Part shown: piece after piece, positions 1 through 11,525 of the stretch
How positions within the stretch are numbered: position 1 is the first letter of the stretch
Layout: each line of letters begins with the position of its first letter
NCBI RefSeq assembly: GCF_018991925.1
Contig: NW_024753920.1
Location: 62,001 to 126,000, forward strand
Length of the DNA: 64,000 bases
Origin: Homarus americanus
Taxonomy: Eukaryota; Arthropoda; Malacostraca; Decapoda; Nephropidae
Reading direction: 5' to 3'
Position numbers and translations under genes: made by a program
Notes under the pieces: generated by a model
Seen by the model: the letters and a program-made list of their open reading frames with translations, nothing else
Databases searched by the model: none
What the model was told of the DNA's origin: nothing

Positions 1-423
1 GGTCTAATGAGAAGGACTGGGGAGAAGGGGAGGAATGATAAGAAGGACTGGGAGAGAGTCTGGTAAGATGGGCTGGGGGTCCTCGCTCGTTCATCATCCT
101 CTTTACGTCAGGTCTTCAGAAAAGTAATGAAGCAGGAGACTCCCTCGTAAAAGTAAAAGGCACCAACATTTCATGCCAAAAGTCACGAACCTGGGGAGGG
201 GGGGAGAACCATGGGGGGGGGGGTGGAGGTGTCAGGGAGAGTCGAGGTGGAAGTGGTCAAGGAGAGTCGGGGTGAAAGGGGTGAGAGAGAGTCAGGGAGA
301 ACAAGAATCCCAAATCACTCCAACAACGCTTACAATACCATTCAACAAGACGCCAGACAAGAAACCACACGAAAGTAATTAACGAACTTTTGTGAACCCC
401 ATCAATAGCATTAAGTCCCCCAA
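1..423. other. Purine-rich, no gene seen
   Basis: Repeated GAGAAGGACTGGGG, G-runs near 199-222 and GTCAGGGAGA repeats. Open frames here are short and compositional. Confidence 0.5.
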
Positions 424-513
424 TGACGACCCTCCCCATGACGACCCCTCTCCACGACGACCCTCTCCACGACGACCCTCCCCACGACGACCCTCTCCAC
501 GACGACCCTCTCC
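424..513. repeat. ~15-bp minisatellite
   Basis: Six copies of ACGACGACCCTCTCC with CT/CC variants. Confidence 0.85.
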
Positions 514-1072
514 AGCCCCCAACTGAGTGTAAGCCTGATTCATCTTTTTTCCACTATCTTTAACATAAGGTCAACATAAACATGTCTATTTTAGTTTGAT
601 GTCGTGAGGTTCTTGTAGTCCACATGTTAATTAATCGCATCACTCTTCCTTCATTTACCTTTTTGGGGAAACTTTTATCGTTCCTACTTACGCTCTACTT
701 CCTTCTCATACCCCCATCTCCCCACTCCTTCATTCCTTCATTCCTCCTTCTCCATCTTCCTGCCTCATTGACACAGCTTGACTCACTTTCTTCATCACTA
801 TCACCTCCTTCTCTCATCATGTTACTTTGATGATAATGACTTTGATGATGATGATGATTTAACTACATGAGTACGATGACAACCCCAAAACATGAATGAA
901 ACCCTGAGTACGACGATTTAACCCCCCGAGAACAATGATTTAACCCCCCGAGAACAATGATTTAACCCCCTTAAGCCTGAGCACCTGAGCACAGTGCCAC
1001 CTTAATTACGAAAATAAACAACAGGTAAATCGAAATAAAAGGATTAAGCCATCATGCTCTACACTCATCAGG
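514..1072. other. AT-rich DNA with a 22-bp triplicate
   Basis: GATTTAACCCCCCGAGAACAAT is repeated about 2.6 times at 913-970. A C/T-rich patch (680-820) gives an open frame by composition only. Confidence 0.6.
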
Positions 1073-1086
1073 ACACACACACACAC

Positions 1087-1171
<85 letters not shown>
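1073..1171. repeat. (AC)n microsatellite
   Basis: About 50 units with one GC interruption near 1091. It creates long minus-strand Cys-Val frames that are artefacts. Confidence 0.95.
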
Positions 1172-1172
<1 letters not shown>

Positions 1173-1500
1173 GAATTGGTAACCAGTGAAAGAAATACAG
1201 TGACCTTGACCTCTTGACCTTTTGAACAGGAAAGAGTCAATACATACCTGGCGAATCAACCATGAGTGAAGTCAGGTGTACAGGTAAATGAATGATGTTA
1301 TGAGAATTCTAGTTATTACACGGAAACTAGCTTGGGGGGACTGGCAGATGTAATTACTAAGGGGTAAAAAATTAGTTATGATTCTTCCATTTTCGTCGGT
1401 GGGGAAAAAAATAAAAAATAAATAAATAAACGAAAATTAATAATTCTTTAAACTAAATTATCACAAAAAAAATCAAGTGATCATCCACAGTGAATCAGTT

Positions 1501-1603
1501 GCTCAATGTCTACAGATCCTTCTCAATGTCTACAGATCCTTCTCAATGTCTACAGATCCTTATCAATGTCTACAGATCCTTCTCAATGTCTACTGATCCT
1601 TCT
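1501..1603. repeat. 20-bp minisatellite
   Basis: Five copies of TCTCAATGTCTACAGATCCT; the last copy is variant. Confidence 0.9.
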
Positions 1604-1809
1604 CCACCCTAAGCCTCAAGGACACCTCACCAAGCTGATCCTCAAGGTCGAGATATACTCCTAGTAGCTTGACCTCACCCCTCCTCCTCCCACGCCACGG
1701 TGTCCACAAACAATAATGACCCTCCACTTACCTAATGTCTTCCTCCTCCAACCTAAGCTGCCTTCTCCTCCTCAAACTTATACGTCCTCCTCCAACCTGC
1801 ACTTTATCT

Positions 1810-1960
1810 ACCTCTAACCTGCAAGTCCCCTCCTCCTCCTCCTCCTCCTCCTCCTCCTCCTCTAACTTTCACTACCTCTTCCTCTAACCTGCAAGTCCCC
1901 TCCTCCTCCTCCTCCTCCTCTAACTTTCACTACCTCTTCCTCTAACCTGCAAGTCTTCCT
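1810..1960. repeat. Tandem duplication containing (TCC)n
   Basis: The phrase CTAACCTGCAAGTCCCC plus (TCC)n plus TCTAACTTTCACTACC is duplicated with differing TCC lengths. A third partial copy follows. Confidence 0.8.
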
Positions 1961-2130
1961 CCACCTCCAAGCCTTGCCCCCCACCGACCCCGTTACCCTC
2001 CTCCACCCCTTCAGTATTAGCATATAATAGTAGAGGTAGTGTCATAGGCCTACCTCTCCCCCTCCACCCCCTCCCCACCACTGTCCCTTTCATCTGTGGT
2101 CCGTAATTAAGTTTCCAGCGGCCGAGTAAG

Positions 2131-2138
<8 letters not shown>

Positions 2139-2172
<34 letters not shown>
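2139..2172. repeat. (GA)n microsatellite
   Basis: Uninterrupted GA run in AT-moderate DNA. Confidence 0.9.
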
Positions 2173-2174
<2 letters not shown>

Positions 2175-2292
2175 CACCGATGCCAGAGACCCAAAATAGA
2201 TCCATAATTGATCCATAATTAGCCAATATCTGTCACAGGGAAAAGGTAAACAAAAGGACCTAATGCCTCGACCTGTGGATCACCTTAATGAG

Positions 2293-2404
2293 AGACGGAC
2301 ACTGCTCAGAGTACAGGAGGAGACGGACACTGCTCAGAGTACAGGAGGAGACGGACACTGCTCAGAGTACAGGAGGAGATGGACACTGCTCAGAGTACAG
2401 AAGG
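2293..2404. repeat. 28-bp minisatellite
   Basis: Four copies of a 28-bp unit starting AGACGGACACTGCTCAGAGT; near-identical. Confidence 0.9.
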
Positions 2405-2689
2405 AATTTTTTTAGCTAAACCGACGTAAACAAAGGGATAAAGGCCTTGTGTGTAGACCGATAGTTAACCTAATTGGACCACCACTAAAGAAGGCGGCCA
2501 GAAGCCTCAAGACAAGGTTAAACCACAGGTATAGAGAGTCTTTACGTCTTGAACCACACAATACCTGAGAGGAAGTCGATAACAGATGAAAGCAAACAAG
2601 GTAAACAAAAACACACAATATATATTCAAAAGCAAACAATATATACAAAAGGAAACAAAATACACTGAACCATACAAAGGGAATGTTCA

Positions 2690-2902
2690 GCAGCTCTTAT
2701 GAAACGTTTATGAGAACGTTTATTTGAGTAAAGTTTTTAGTGAGATCGGCAATAAGAACGTTTGTTATGAGAACGTTTGCTATGAGAACGTTTATTCTGA
2801 GCGTTTCTTACGAGACCATTTGTTGTGAGAATATTTGGCATGAGAACGTCAGTCATGGGAACGTTTTTTAAGAGAACATTTACTATGAGAATGTTTGTCC
2901 GC
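2690..2902. repeat. Decayed ~15-bp repeat
   Basis: About a dozen variants of TATGAGAACGTTTGT, heavily diverged. An old array. Confidence 0.7.
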
Positions 2903-3196
2903 CTACAGCTCTACTGGTTAGTGTGACGCGCCTCACAGCTTTGATGTTCACTGACGCTTATAGACCGAATTTACATAAACCGGATGTTCAAGAATGTGAA
3001 CCCGAGATAAACAGTTTGGTCTGTGTTATGACTTACAATTCCTCTTCCCTTAACACATATACAAGTGCTTCAACCTGCCACTGTCTTATAAAATCCACTA
3101 AGTCAATATTATACACTTGAAAACACACTCATGGGTCATTTGTTAGAATCATAATTGGATATATAGATTTCATAACTAATTTCATGATCTTAAGTA

Positions 3197-3328
3197 ATCA
3201 TAGTCAAGGGGTTAAATCATCATAGTCAAGGAGTTAAATCATCATAGTCAAGGGGTTAAATCATCATACTCAAGGGGTTAAATCATCATAGTCAAGGGGT
3301 TAAATCATCATAGTCAAAGGGGTCAAGT
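3197..3328. repeat. 22-bp minisatellite
   Basis: Six copies of CATAGTCAAGGGGTTAAATC plus AT. A-rich AACAAAAAC repeats follow to about 3480. Confidence 0.9.
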
Positions 3329-3746
3329 CATCAAACACGACAAAAACAACCACAATCAAAAACAAACACGACAAAACAAACAAAGCGACAACAATAACAA
3401 GTGCAACTGAACAAAAACATGACGAAAACAACAAAAACACAACAAAAACAACAAAAACATACACAACAACCACAGAAACGAAACATAATGGCCACGAGAG
3501 AAAACACTAATATACATAAAAAAGAGTCGTCAAGTTTTTACCTAATACTCCAAGTACAAAGATTCAGGTCAGTGTTGAGTGGAGTGTGAGGTGGAGTGGA
3601 GAATTACTTGAGGTCAGGAGTGTATGAGGAGGTGGATAGTGTGGGTGTGGCCATGAGGAGATGGATGGTTTGGGTAGAGTCATGGGGGTGTGGATAATTT
3701 GGGTTTGGACATGAAGGGATGATGGAGGTCCTTGCGACGACTTAAA

Positions 3747-3790
3747 CATACATACATACATACATACATACATACATACATACATACACA
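3747..3790. repeat. (ATAC)n microsatellite
   Basis: About ten ACAT units. Confidence 0.9.
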
Positions 3791-4503
3791 CACAAACCAG
3801 GTCAAGTGGTCCCCGTAAGACTTGACCAGCATGACGAAGCCTATTATCGACTCAAGACTCAAGGAATATTTTAAGTCAACTCTCTTACTGTGTATCTCCC
3901 CTAACACCTCCTCCACTTCCTCCTTCTCCTCTCCTTCATTCTCCGCTTCTTCCTTCTCCCCTTGCTCCCTCCTCCCAGTGGTGGTGACAACTTGGTGCCT
4001 GTTAAGTGTTGTACAAGATCGCTACATTTGTCAACTCGTTTATTAGTATTTTATTACACAATTTAAGTCGTTTACACTCGTTAATTTACACAATTTAAGT
4101 CATTTTACACCCATTCACAAACACAAATTAAGTCATTTTTACACTAATTTATTACACAAAATCACTCACCAAAGTCCTTTCAGCAAATCATCCATTATCG
4201 TACAACTATTTACTATTCCCAAACTAAAACACAATAAGAGGAATTTAAATCCCAAATACCAGAGGCGTGAAATTCAAATCGTAAAATTCACCCTAAAAAT
4301 CGTTCGGGTTAGCGATGCATTAATAACTAAAGGGTATTCTCGGCTCACACGTCCCTCAGTGATGGTACATAGAGGAACAATCTGGATGAAAATTAATAAA
4401 AAAAAAAAGTCGAAATCGCCACAAAAATTAAAGTATTTGATCAATGCCCCAGCGCCACTTGTTGACACGCGAAGCTGGGTGTTCTAATGAAGGTATTCTG
4501 TTG
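3791..4503. other. AT-rich DNA, no gene seen
   Basis: TTTACAC...TTAATTTACACAATTTAAGTC is repeated loosely at 4050-4150. No long frame. Confidence 0.5.
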
Positions 4504-4812
4504 TGATGTTTACTAGGGGTGAGGGGAGGGAGGAGAGGAAAGGCACGAGAGGGGAAGGGGGGGTTATAGGGGTTAGTGCAGGGGATGGGAGGAGGGCAGG
4601 GGAGACAGGGAAGAGAACAGGGGAGGAGAGCAGAGGAGGAGGCAAGAAGATGGAAGGGGAATGAGATGAAGGAATAGGAAAAAACGCAGGGAAGGGGAGA
4701 AGGGTAGGGGAGGAGGGATAGGTGAGGGAAGAAGGTTTATGGAAGGGGAGGAGGGAGCTGTATGTGAGGGGAAGAAAGGGGAGGGGAGGGAAGGGGAGAA
4801 GGTGAGTGGAGG
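4504..4812. repeat. Polypurine tract (GGGGAGG-rich)
   Basis: About 300 bp of almost pure A/G on the plus strand. The 112-codon minus frame is a compositional Pro/Ser/Leu artefact. Confidence 0.8.
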
Positions 4813-4983
4813 GTAAAAACAATGTTATGGTAATTCTATTTCCATTTTTCAGGTGATACCGAAATTAAGATTCGATTTACAATTCCAGACCGTAAAATTT
4901 GTCCTCTGTTAAGTTTTATAATTAAATTTTGAAGCTTATTTCCTATTTTATCAATTTTATTTATCAATTTGTTCGCTGATGTC

Positions 4984-5016
4984 GTGTGTGTGTGTGTGTG
5001 TGTGTGCGTGTGCGTG

Positions 5017-5055
<39 letters not shown>

Positions 5056-5202
5056 TAGGTGGTATTTTAACTATACAACATAATGCCTCACGTACATTAT
5101 TAGTTAATCAATTGAATATATAAACGTGAGTACTTGCCTCTCCTGGGTTCTTTTGGCCAAATTTCAGGAAGTGGCAATAATCTCTCTCTCTCTCTCTCTC
5201 TC
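4984..5202. repeat. (GT)n at 4984-5054 and (CT)n at 5181-5202
   Basis: (GT)n has GC interruptions. The CT tract follows after AT-rich DNA. Confidence 0.9.
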
Positions 5203-5580
5203 ACATACACATCTCGGGCCAGAGGCAGCTCACCCCTCACTATGGGATAATCAAACCCGTATATTAAGGCCACCCGAAAAATGTTTACGCTAACTCGACC
5301 CACCGACCGGAAAGTTGGAGCTGCAAATGTTTTTCTCCCACATTTTCACGGTAAATAATTCTGCCAATGGTAAAACATTTGAGTAGTGGTAATTTGGATT
5401 ATATTCCCCCTCCCCCCTCTCACTCTCTCTCTCTTGTTTGTTCGTTTCCTTGTCCAGCCTTTCTCTCTTATTTTTCGTCATTTTCGTCGTTTCGTCAAAT
5501 CAATCGTTAGCGGTTTAGACATTATAGTGAAAACTCGCCTCTGTTTTTCGTTCGATATCAGTAACACTAATAATTATGTT

Positions 5581-5581
<1 letters not shown>

Positions 5582-5640
<59 letters not shown>
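5582..5640. repeat. (AC)n microsatellite
   Basis: About 30 AC units, uninterrupted. Confidence 0.95.
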
Positions 5641-5642
<2 letters not shown>

Positions 5643-6254
5643 CCTCCCTACTAAGACAAAAGCTTCTCACCAAGTAATGATACACAAATATTTTGGCAAG
5701 AGTTTTACGGGGGAACCTTTTGTTGATGTAGGCGGGCACAATATTTACCTTAGCGCGGCCTGACAGTGTGGTGGTGGCACTGGACAGGTACCCCCACAAA
5801 ATGATGGATGTATTATATTAGAAATTATATATTATGGAACATTTTGGTGGAAGTATTGAGAGCGTAATAAGAATAATAATTACACCAGGCCACCAACAAT
5901 TAAAATATTATGATACAGAACTCCGGATAAAATTGTTTTTTTGTTGTAGTTAACCATAAATAAGTTTAATAATGTTAATAATAAGACCAGCTATAGCACA
6001 GTAAAGAGGAAAATGGAGACTCGTGGTATGATACACAAGACCAGGAACAAAGAAAAGTCATTAAGAGCAGCCCAACACTTCTCTCTTCCTGGAGACCGTG
6101 AAAGTCTGTAAGAAATGTAGCAAGAATTCTTTGTCTGCCATGAATCGCCTGTCAGAGTTCTCTCCCTATGTCTTTGTATTAATCTTTACGAATTTGGTGC
6201 ATTTGATACTTTAAAATCCACACACCGACATAGAAACAGACATATAAATGAGCG

Positions 6255-6256
<2 letters not shown>
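5641..6256. other. AT-rich DNA, no gene seen
   Basis: A weak minus-strand 31-nt exon-like stretch (acceptor CTGTCCAG, donor GTAAAT) near 5755-5785 is too short to call. Confidence 0.4.

Positions 6257-6306
<50 letters not shown>
6257..6306. repeat. (AC)n microsatellite
   Basis: Uninterrupted AC run. Confidence 0.95.
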
Positions 6307-6310
<4 letters not shown>

Positions 6311-6420
6311 GTATAAATAAACATGTCAACTAGGAAAATGTTTGAAAAAAAATCAACATAAAAAACAAAACATTTTAACACTGCCAACAGCAACTGACAG
6401 CGAATGAAACTTCACTCTCA

Positions 6421-6770
6421 ACATGTGGTATTAGACACAGCCACAACAAGACGTCACCCTCCTCAGGCTACCATCCTCCCTCGTGGACCTGGACAGAGCC
6501 TTGTGGGTCTGACAGTAAAGGGAAACCTCCAACTTTCCACACGTTGTACCTGAACTGGACACAAACTTGACTTCGATTCCCTCACCACTACACCTTAACC
6601 CTCCAATCCCTCGGCTGACACCTTCACCTCCCCTCTTGGTAGACTCGTCGACCTGGGCAGAAACTTGTGAAACTGGTAGAGCAGGAAACCTCAAAACTTT
6701 CCACATGTGGTACCTGAGCAGGAGCACAACAGGGGGACGACTACCTCACCCCGCCATCTCCCCTTCCAGC
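6421..6770. repeat. Degenerate ~166-bp tandem duplication
   Basis: GGAAACCTC..AACTTTCCACA(T/C)GTGGTACCTGA is present at about 6520-6560 and again at about 6688-6725. A partial copy (ACATGTGGTATTAGACACAGCC) lies at 6421. The repeats are similar over about 90 bp. Confidence 0.6.
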
Positions 6771-7011
6771 TCCTCCCTCGCAGGTCTACAGAAGGGGGAG
6801 AGACCCTCACTAACAATAGACGCCTCATCTTCATAACCATAGACGTCTGGACCCCCTGATTATTCCCCTTGTTATGATGCTCACGTCCGTCACACAACCA
6901 TCTACGACCCTCTTGATGTAACGTAGGATTCGAGTCTCCCCGAAACCAATAGATTCCAGAGAGTAAGACATCGCCTGTCGTCACCAGTCTTCCCGTATAC
7001 ATTCTCCTCAC

Positions 7012-7910
7012 CGTGATAAATAAGACGACCGTCCCAACACAATATTATTAAAATTTAGTGTATATGAGCACAGGAAAAGAAAATGAGACGATAGCGTAAA
7101 TTGTGACGTTAAGTGATATCATTTTTCCCCTTTGTGAATACAGAATGAAAGAGAATGAAAAACATAGTGGGGACTGTAATGTTAAATAGCCTCAATATAT
7201 TTTTTTCGTAAATGATCACAGAATGAGAGATTGAAACACTGGTGTAAATTATAAGGTTAAATGACATCACAACTGATGGTAAATGAGAGGGAGGCAGAGC
7301 AGGATGGTGTAAATTATAGAGGCGGTGATCCCCCGGGCCCCGTGATGCTGGGACAGGCGGATGCTCACACAGGAACACGACCCGTAATGACCACGATTCT
7401 AATTCCACTGTTGCCGGAGATTATCCCCAGCTTGTCGCTCTTCCCTCCATTATCATAGACATGCCTTGTTCTCCTCTTCCCGTCTTTATCATACTGCGTT
7501 CTTCTCCTCCTCCCGCACATCCGGATTTTCAAATATTACGTTAATATTATTTTTGTATTCGCGAATTCTAAAACACACGACTAAACAAGAGAAAAGAATT
7601 AGTGTTGGTAGTAATGTTTGGGTAAAATTATGTCCGAGTCTTAACAGGCTCGTATATTTTACAGATGCAGTATATACATTAAATTAAATTAGGCTTAGTT
7701 GAGTAATACACAAAAATATACTAAAAATAACAGGAAACAATATGTCGAGTATCTCAAAGAATTATGCCCACACTCTATGAGACATAATGAGACCATGGGT
7801 GATACATATTGGGACATGCATTTACTTTAGTATATAGTTTAACTTAAATAATGCAATGTGTATTTATATCGGCGTAATTAATATGATTTTCGGTTATCAA
7901 ATGTAGTTGG
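7012..7910. other. AT-rich DNA with a small GC-rich patch
   Basis: The patch near 7320-7390 gives open frames on both strands but no convincing splice pair. No gene called. Confidence 0.4.
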
Positions 7911-7918
7911 ATCGGTAT

Positions 7919-8108
7919 GTCACAGAGCCATGCATACCAACCCTCCCGGGACACAGAGCCACGCATACCAACCCTACCGAGACACAGAGCCACGCATACC
8001 AACCCTACCGAGACACAGAGCCACGCATACCAACCCTACCGGGACACAGAGCCACGCATACCAACCCTACCGGGACACAGAGCCACGCATACCAACCCTA
8101 CCGGGACA
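7919..8108. repeat. 31-bp minisatellite
   Basis: Six copies of a 31-bp unit containing ACAGAGCCACGCATACCAAC. Because 31 is not a multiple of 3 and the unit lacks stops, all three plus frames stay open as artefacts. Confidence 0.95.
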
Positions 8109-8215
8109 TCACGAATTGCATGTAGCGTTTTGGAAGTCATCGGACCCCTCCTGGTAGATACTTTTTTGACATACAGTTACACATCCATATAACCTATTAA
8201 CCATCACCACTACCA

Positions 8216-8290
8216 TCACTAAGGACCGAACCCGAGCCTCATGGAGTAAGATACACGATCGCTACCACTCAGCCACTCAATGCTAAACAC
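8216..8290 (-). pseudogene. tRNA-like relic or SINE head with A and B boxes
   Basis: On the minus strand TGGCTGAGTGGTAGC (8275-8261) matches the Pol III A box. GGGTTCGGTCC (8233-8223) is a B box missing one base. The T stem and acceptor stem do not pair, so this is not a working tRNA. A tRNA-derived SINE head is the likeliest origin. Confidence 0.5.
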
Positions 8291-8330
8291 ATCTCCATGA
8301 CCTGACAAATGAACAAGTCAAGGAGTGTGA

Positions 8331-8545
8331 TATCAAGAGGTCAAATCACGCACTCTATCCTGAACAGAAAGAAGAGGTCATATCACGCACTCTATCCTGA
8401 ACACGCCAAGAAGAGGTCATATCACGCACTCTATCCTGAACACGCCAAGAAGAGGTCATATCACGCACTCTATCCTGAACAAGTCAAGAAGAGGTCATAT
8501 CACGCACTCTATCCTGAACACGCCAAGAAGAGGTCATATCACGTT
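8331..8545. repeat. 39-bp minisatellite
   Basis: Five to six copies of a 39-bp unit (AAGAGGTCATATCACGCACT...CTGAACACGCC). Thirteen codons per unit give an open frame with repeat KKRSYHALYPEHA. The differences between copies change amino acids, so I do not call it a gene. Confidence 0.95.
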
Positions 8546-8962
8546 ACCTGTAATATATAAGAGTTCACCTGCTGACTCATTACGCCATCCAGGTATATAT
8601 CAGTTATGTGCTTCTCTCTACACACCTAAACAAAAATGCTGTCTCCTTCTCCTGATAACAACAACAACAACAACATGAGATAACGACTTGTAATTACCTG
8701 TGTTGAAGTTTTATTTTTTATCTTATACGAAAAAAAATAAAACGAACGAACAAATGGGTGTGATAATTTTTTCCCCACCTAATTTTTCTCAGTAAGAGCA
8801 ATTAAATTTGGCAAAAAGTAAACATCAAGGATTTTTAGGGGTGGGGTGGGTTGGGTTGGGTGGCTTATTAAATTTTCTCCTCCGTCGCCACAAAACTCTA
8901 CGGGCTCAAACCACCACATTTCACATATTAGGGTTTATACTGACCAATCTAACAGACGCACA

Positions 8963-9083
8963 TCTATCTATCTACGCACCTCACTATCTATCTATCTATC
9001 TATCTATCCATACCTCACTATCTATCTATCTATCTATCTATCCATACCTCACTATCTATCTATCTACATACCTCACTATCTAT
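8963..9083. repeat. (CTAT)n with CCATACCTCA interruptions
   Basis: Four CTAT runs separated by CATACCTCA segments. Confidence 0.9.
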
Positions 9084-9399
9084 CTATACCTCCCTCCCCT
9101 CCAAAGCCTCATAACACAAAACTTAACCAGGTGAAGACTCCACTTGCCCTTAACTCACAGCCAGGAGAAGAAACTTTACCATAATATCCACACCTGTTGT
9201 GCTGGTTACCTTAATTTACCGTCACACCTTGAGAACACAGCAGGGGGGGGTGGCTGTATATCAGACAAAGTTGCGCACAGTGTTTTAGGTCTTGCATGAA
9301 CTCCTGGGAGAGATATTCAATCATGGTGAAGTTTGGAGAGTGAGAAAGAACAGGTTTCTCATTAATAAACACACAGTATCGTCATTAGTTATACCCTGA

Positions 9400-9461
9400 G
9401 AGAGAGGAGAGGAGAGGAGAGGAGAGGAGAGGAGAGGAGAGGAGAGGAGAGGAGAGAAGAG
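9400..9461. repeat. (GGAGA)n microsatellite
   Basis: About 12 GAGAG/GGAGA units. Confidence 0.9.
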
Positions 9462-9515
9462 AAAGTATAAACTAGTAAGGTTAAAAGCACCAGTGTTTGA
9501 GAGACAGTCACTCAC

Positions 9516-9590
9516 CTTCTTGGTCTTGGGGCCGGGCGTGTGCGCCGTCCACAAGATTCTGCTTCCCACAACACTCCGCTCTCGATACAT
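9516..9590 (-). CDS. Candidate first coding exon (25 codons) of an unidentified gene
   Basis: The minus strand reads ATG (A at -3) followed by 25 open codons, starting MYRERSVVGSRILW and ending ...PKTKK, then the donor GTGAGT directly after AAG, which is close to the ideal splice donor. The stretch is GC-rich within AT- and repeat-rich DNA. Just upstream are three CCAAT boxes in inverted orientation and a CRE-like site. Inference: first coding exon of a gene running left towards base 1. The protein is not recognised. It could also be a non-coding first exon, since 25 open codons alone are weak evidence. Confidence 0.4.
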
Positions 9591-9594
9591 TCTT

Positions 9595-9715
9595 GTCCTC
9601 CAATAGTGAAGCTTCGCGTCCCATTACGTCACGGATCTTCGGCCAATAACAGCCCCGATTTTCTTAACACCCGAATAATAATAACAATAACAATAATAAA
9701 TTCACGACCAATAGG
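9595..9715 (-). promoter_or_regulatory. Promoter-like cluster: three CCAAT boxes and a CRE-like site
   Basis: CCAAT pentamers lie at 9600-9604, 9643-9647 and 9708-9712, all in the same orientation (ATTGG on the minus strand). TTACGTCA, TGACGTAA on the minus strand, lies at 9624-9631. The CCAAT box nearest the ATG would be inside the leader. NF-Y and CREB/ATF bind these motifs in animals; occupancy here is inferred. Confidence 0.35.
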
Positions 9716-10477
9716 GGATCAAGGCGTCATCACAAGTCCCATGTAAGATTCTGAGGTTAAGTAAGAACTGAGGTCGTCACATCAGTCATCCATCTAATGT
9801 TTTCCTCGACACCATCCTCTTTGACGGACCACTCAGCGCTCACAGACACACGGGGTGAACAAGAGTATAGTGTGCGTCATGGTGTGTGCGGTGTTCCCTG
9901 TCAGAGCCATCACGTGAGGGCAGCGCGGTGGGGCATCACAACATTGGCCCTACACATGGCTCTCTACCTTCACCACACCACCACCACCTTCACCATCATC
10001 ACGAATGCAGCTCATCATCACTTTTCACCATAACAACACACTGATTACACTTTCTTTCCTTCACCACACTATTTCAAACTCAGATCTAACATGCACAAAC
10101 AGTTCACAAACATGACATGAATTTTTCCACTTTTATTTTCCTTCCTGCGAGAAAAAATGTCAAGTATTAAAAAAAATACTAGTGTTTATCTTTCGTGTTT
10201 TCTTACCCTCAACGTGTCCACTATTCACTTAAAACACTCGATTAAAAGTGTCACTACAATATCAAGCAGTGTTCTAAGTTCCTGTAATCTCACCCGACAG
10301 ACCTAAAGCAGTGGGGGAGAGGTTAAAATCACTACACTATGTTAGCTCTCAAGTCAACATATTTGCACAGGTCCCCCCCCCCACCCACCCCACAAAAAAA
10401 TAAATAAATAAATCCCAAACGAATAAATACATAGCTGTTATAAGAGAGATATTGTGTTTAGCTACTAGTACAGCAGG

Positions 10478-10480
<3 letters not shown>
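9716..10480. other. Mixed DNA, no gene called
   Basis: Includes CACC-rich (9965-10000) and AT-rich stretches and a C-run at 10374-10382. A frame at 9797-10033 contains CpGs and could be leader of a rightward transcript but has no splice support. Confidence 0.4.
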
Positions 10481-10533
<53 letters not shown>

Positions 10534-10553
10534 CTCTCTCTCTCTCTCTCTCT
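10481..10553. repeat. (CA)n followed by (CT)n
   Basis: Compound microsatellite of about 26 CA units then about 10 CT units. Confidence 0.95.
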
Positions 10554-10924
10554 TATCAGCAACGAGCGAAAGAAACGGGATGAACGAAGAGAAATCGAAC
10601 AATCTTTAATAAACGAAATTTTAAGATAATATATGACAAATAAACAATAAATAAAGAAACACCGATTGCAAAAAATTATAAAAACGAGTGAAACATTAAG
10701 ATAGAACGGGGGAGAATGGAGGAGACTCTGATAAACGAGAGACGAGCCAACACACTGAGACTCCCAACCAGAGCCTAAAATGAGAGGAAAACTGACCAGG
10801 TTGTACCGGAAGCTGTACACATTTACATGTTGGTGCCTCATCTGCATGTTGGCTGATGCTCGCTCGCCTCACTGTTATCTCCTCCTCTCCTCTGTTAAAA
10901 TCTACAAATGGCTCATTGGTTTTT

Positions 10925-11525
10925 ATACTCCAACTGTTTCAAGCTTTTGCCCTTAAATTTTCGAACGTTTCTCATAAATGTTTCAAACTTTTCAAATTAA
11001 ATGCTTTTAATTTTTTCTCTTAAATGTTTCAAACTTTCCTTTTAATATTTGTATCGTTTTCCCCTTAAATATTTCAAACTTTTCCACTTAAATGCTTCTA
11101 ACTTTTTCCCTTAAATGATTCGTACTTTTTCCATTAAATGTTTGAAAACTTCCCTGAGATGTTTCAAACTTTTCCTTTAAATCCTTCTAACTTTTCCCCT
11201 TAAATGTTTCACCTTTAATTTCCTATAAATGTTTCAACCATTTCTTCTGATATATGTTTCAACCTAATATAACAAATGGTTCAACTTTTTTCTGAAAAGA
11301 ATTATTCATATTTCTATCAGCCAATATGTCACCTCTTTAGGTAACAAATGTCTAAACTTCTCTTCATTCTTTCCTACAAATGTTTTATCTTATTAAGCTT
11401 TGGGGGATTTTTTTTAATTTTTTCACCAGAAATTTGTTTTTATTATTTTTCTAACCAAATGTTTTCAAGTTTTATCCAACAAGTGTTTCAAGCGTTTCAC
11501 CAGTAGGCGTTTTAACACTTCTCCC
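10925..11525. repeat. Decayed ~24-bp repeat array
   Basis: Some 20 or more variants of TTAAATGTTTCAAACTTTTCC span 600 bp with strong divergence. An ancient minisatellite. Confidence 0.7.

Noticed and set aside
4849..4935. Strong acceptor (TTTCCATTTTTCAG) with short open frames
   Set aside because: Frames of 19-25 codons ending in stops, AT-rich, no other support.
7907..8192. Regularly spaced repeats resembling a CRISPR array
   Set aside because: Units are head-to-tail 31-bp copies without unique spacers, in eukaryotic DNA.
8309..8560. 83-codon repeat protein (KKRSYHALYPEHA units)
   Set aside because: 39-bp minisatellite happens to be a multiple of three; variants change amino acids; no signals.
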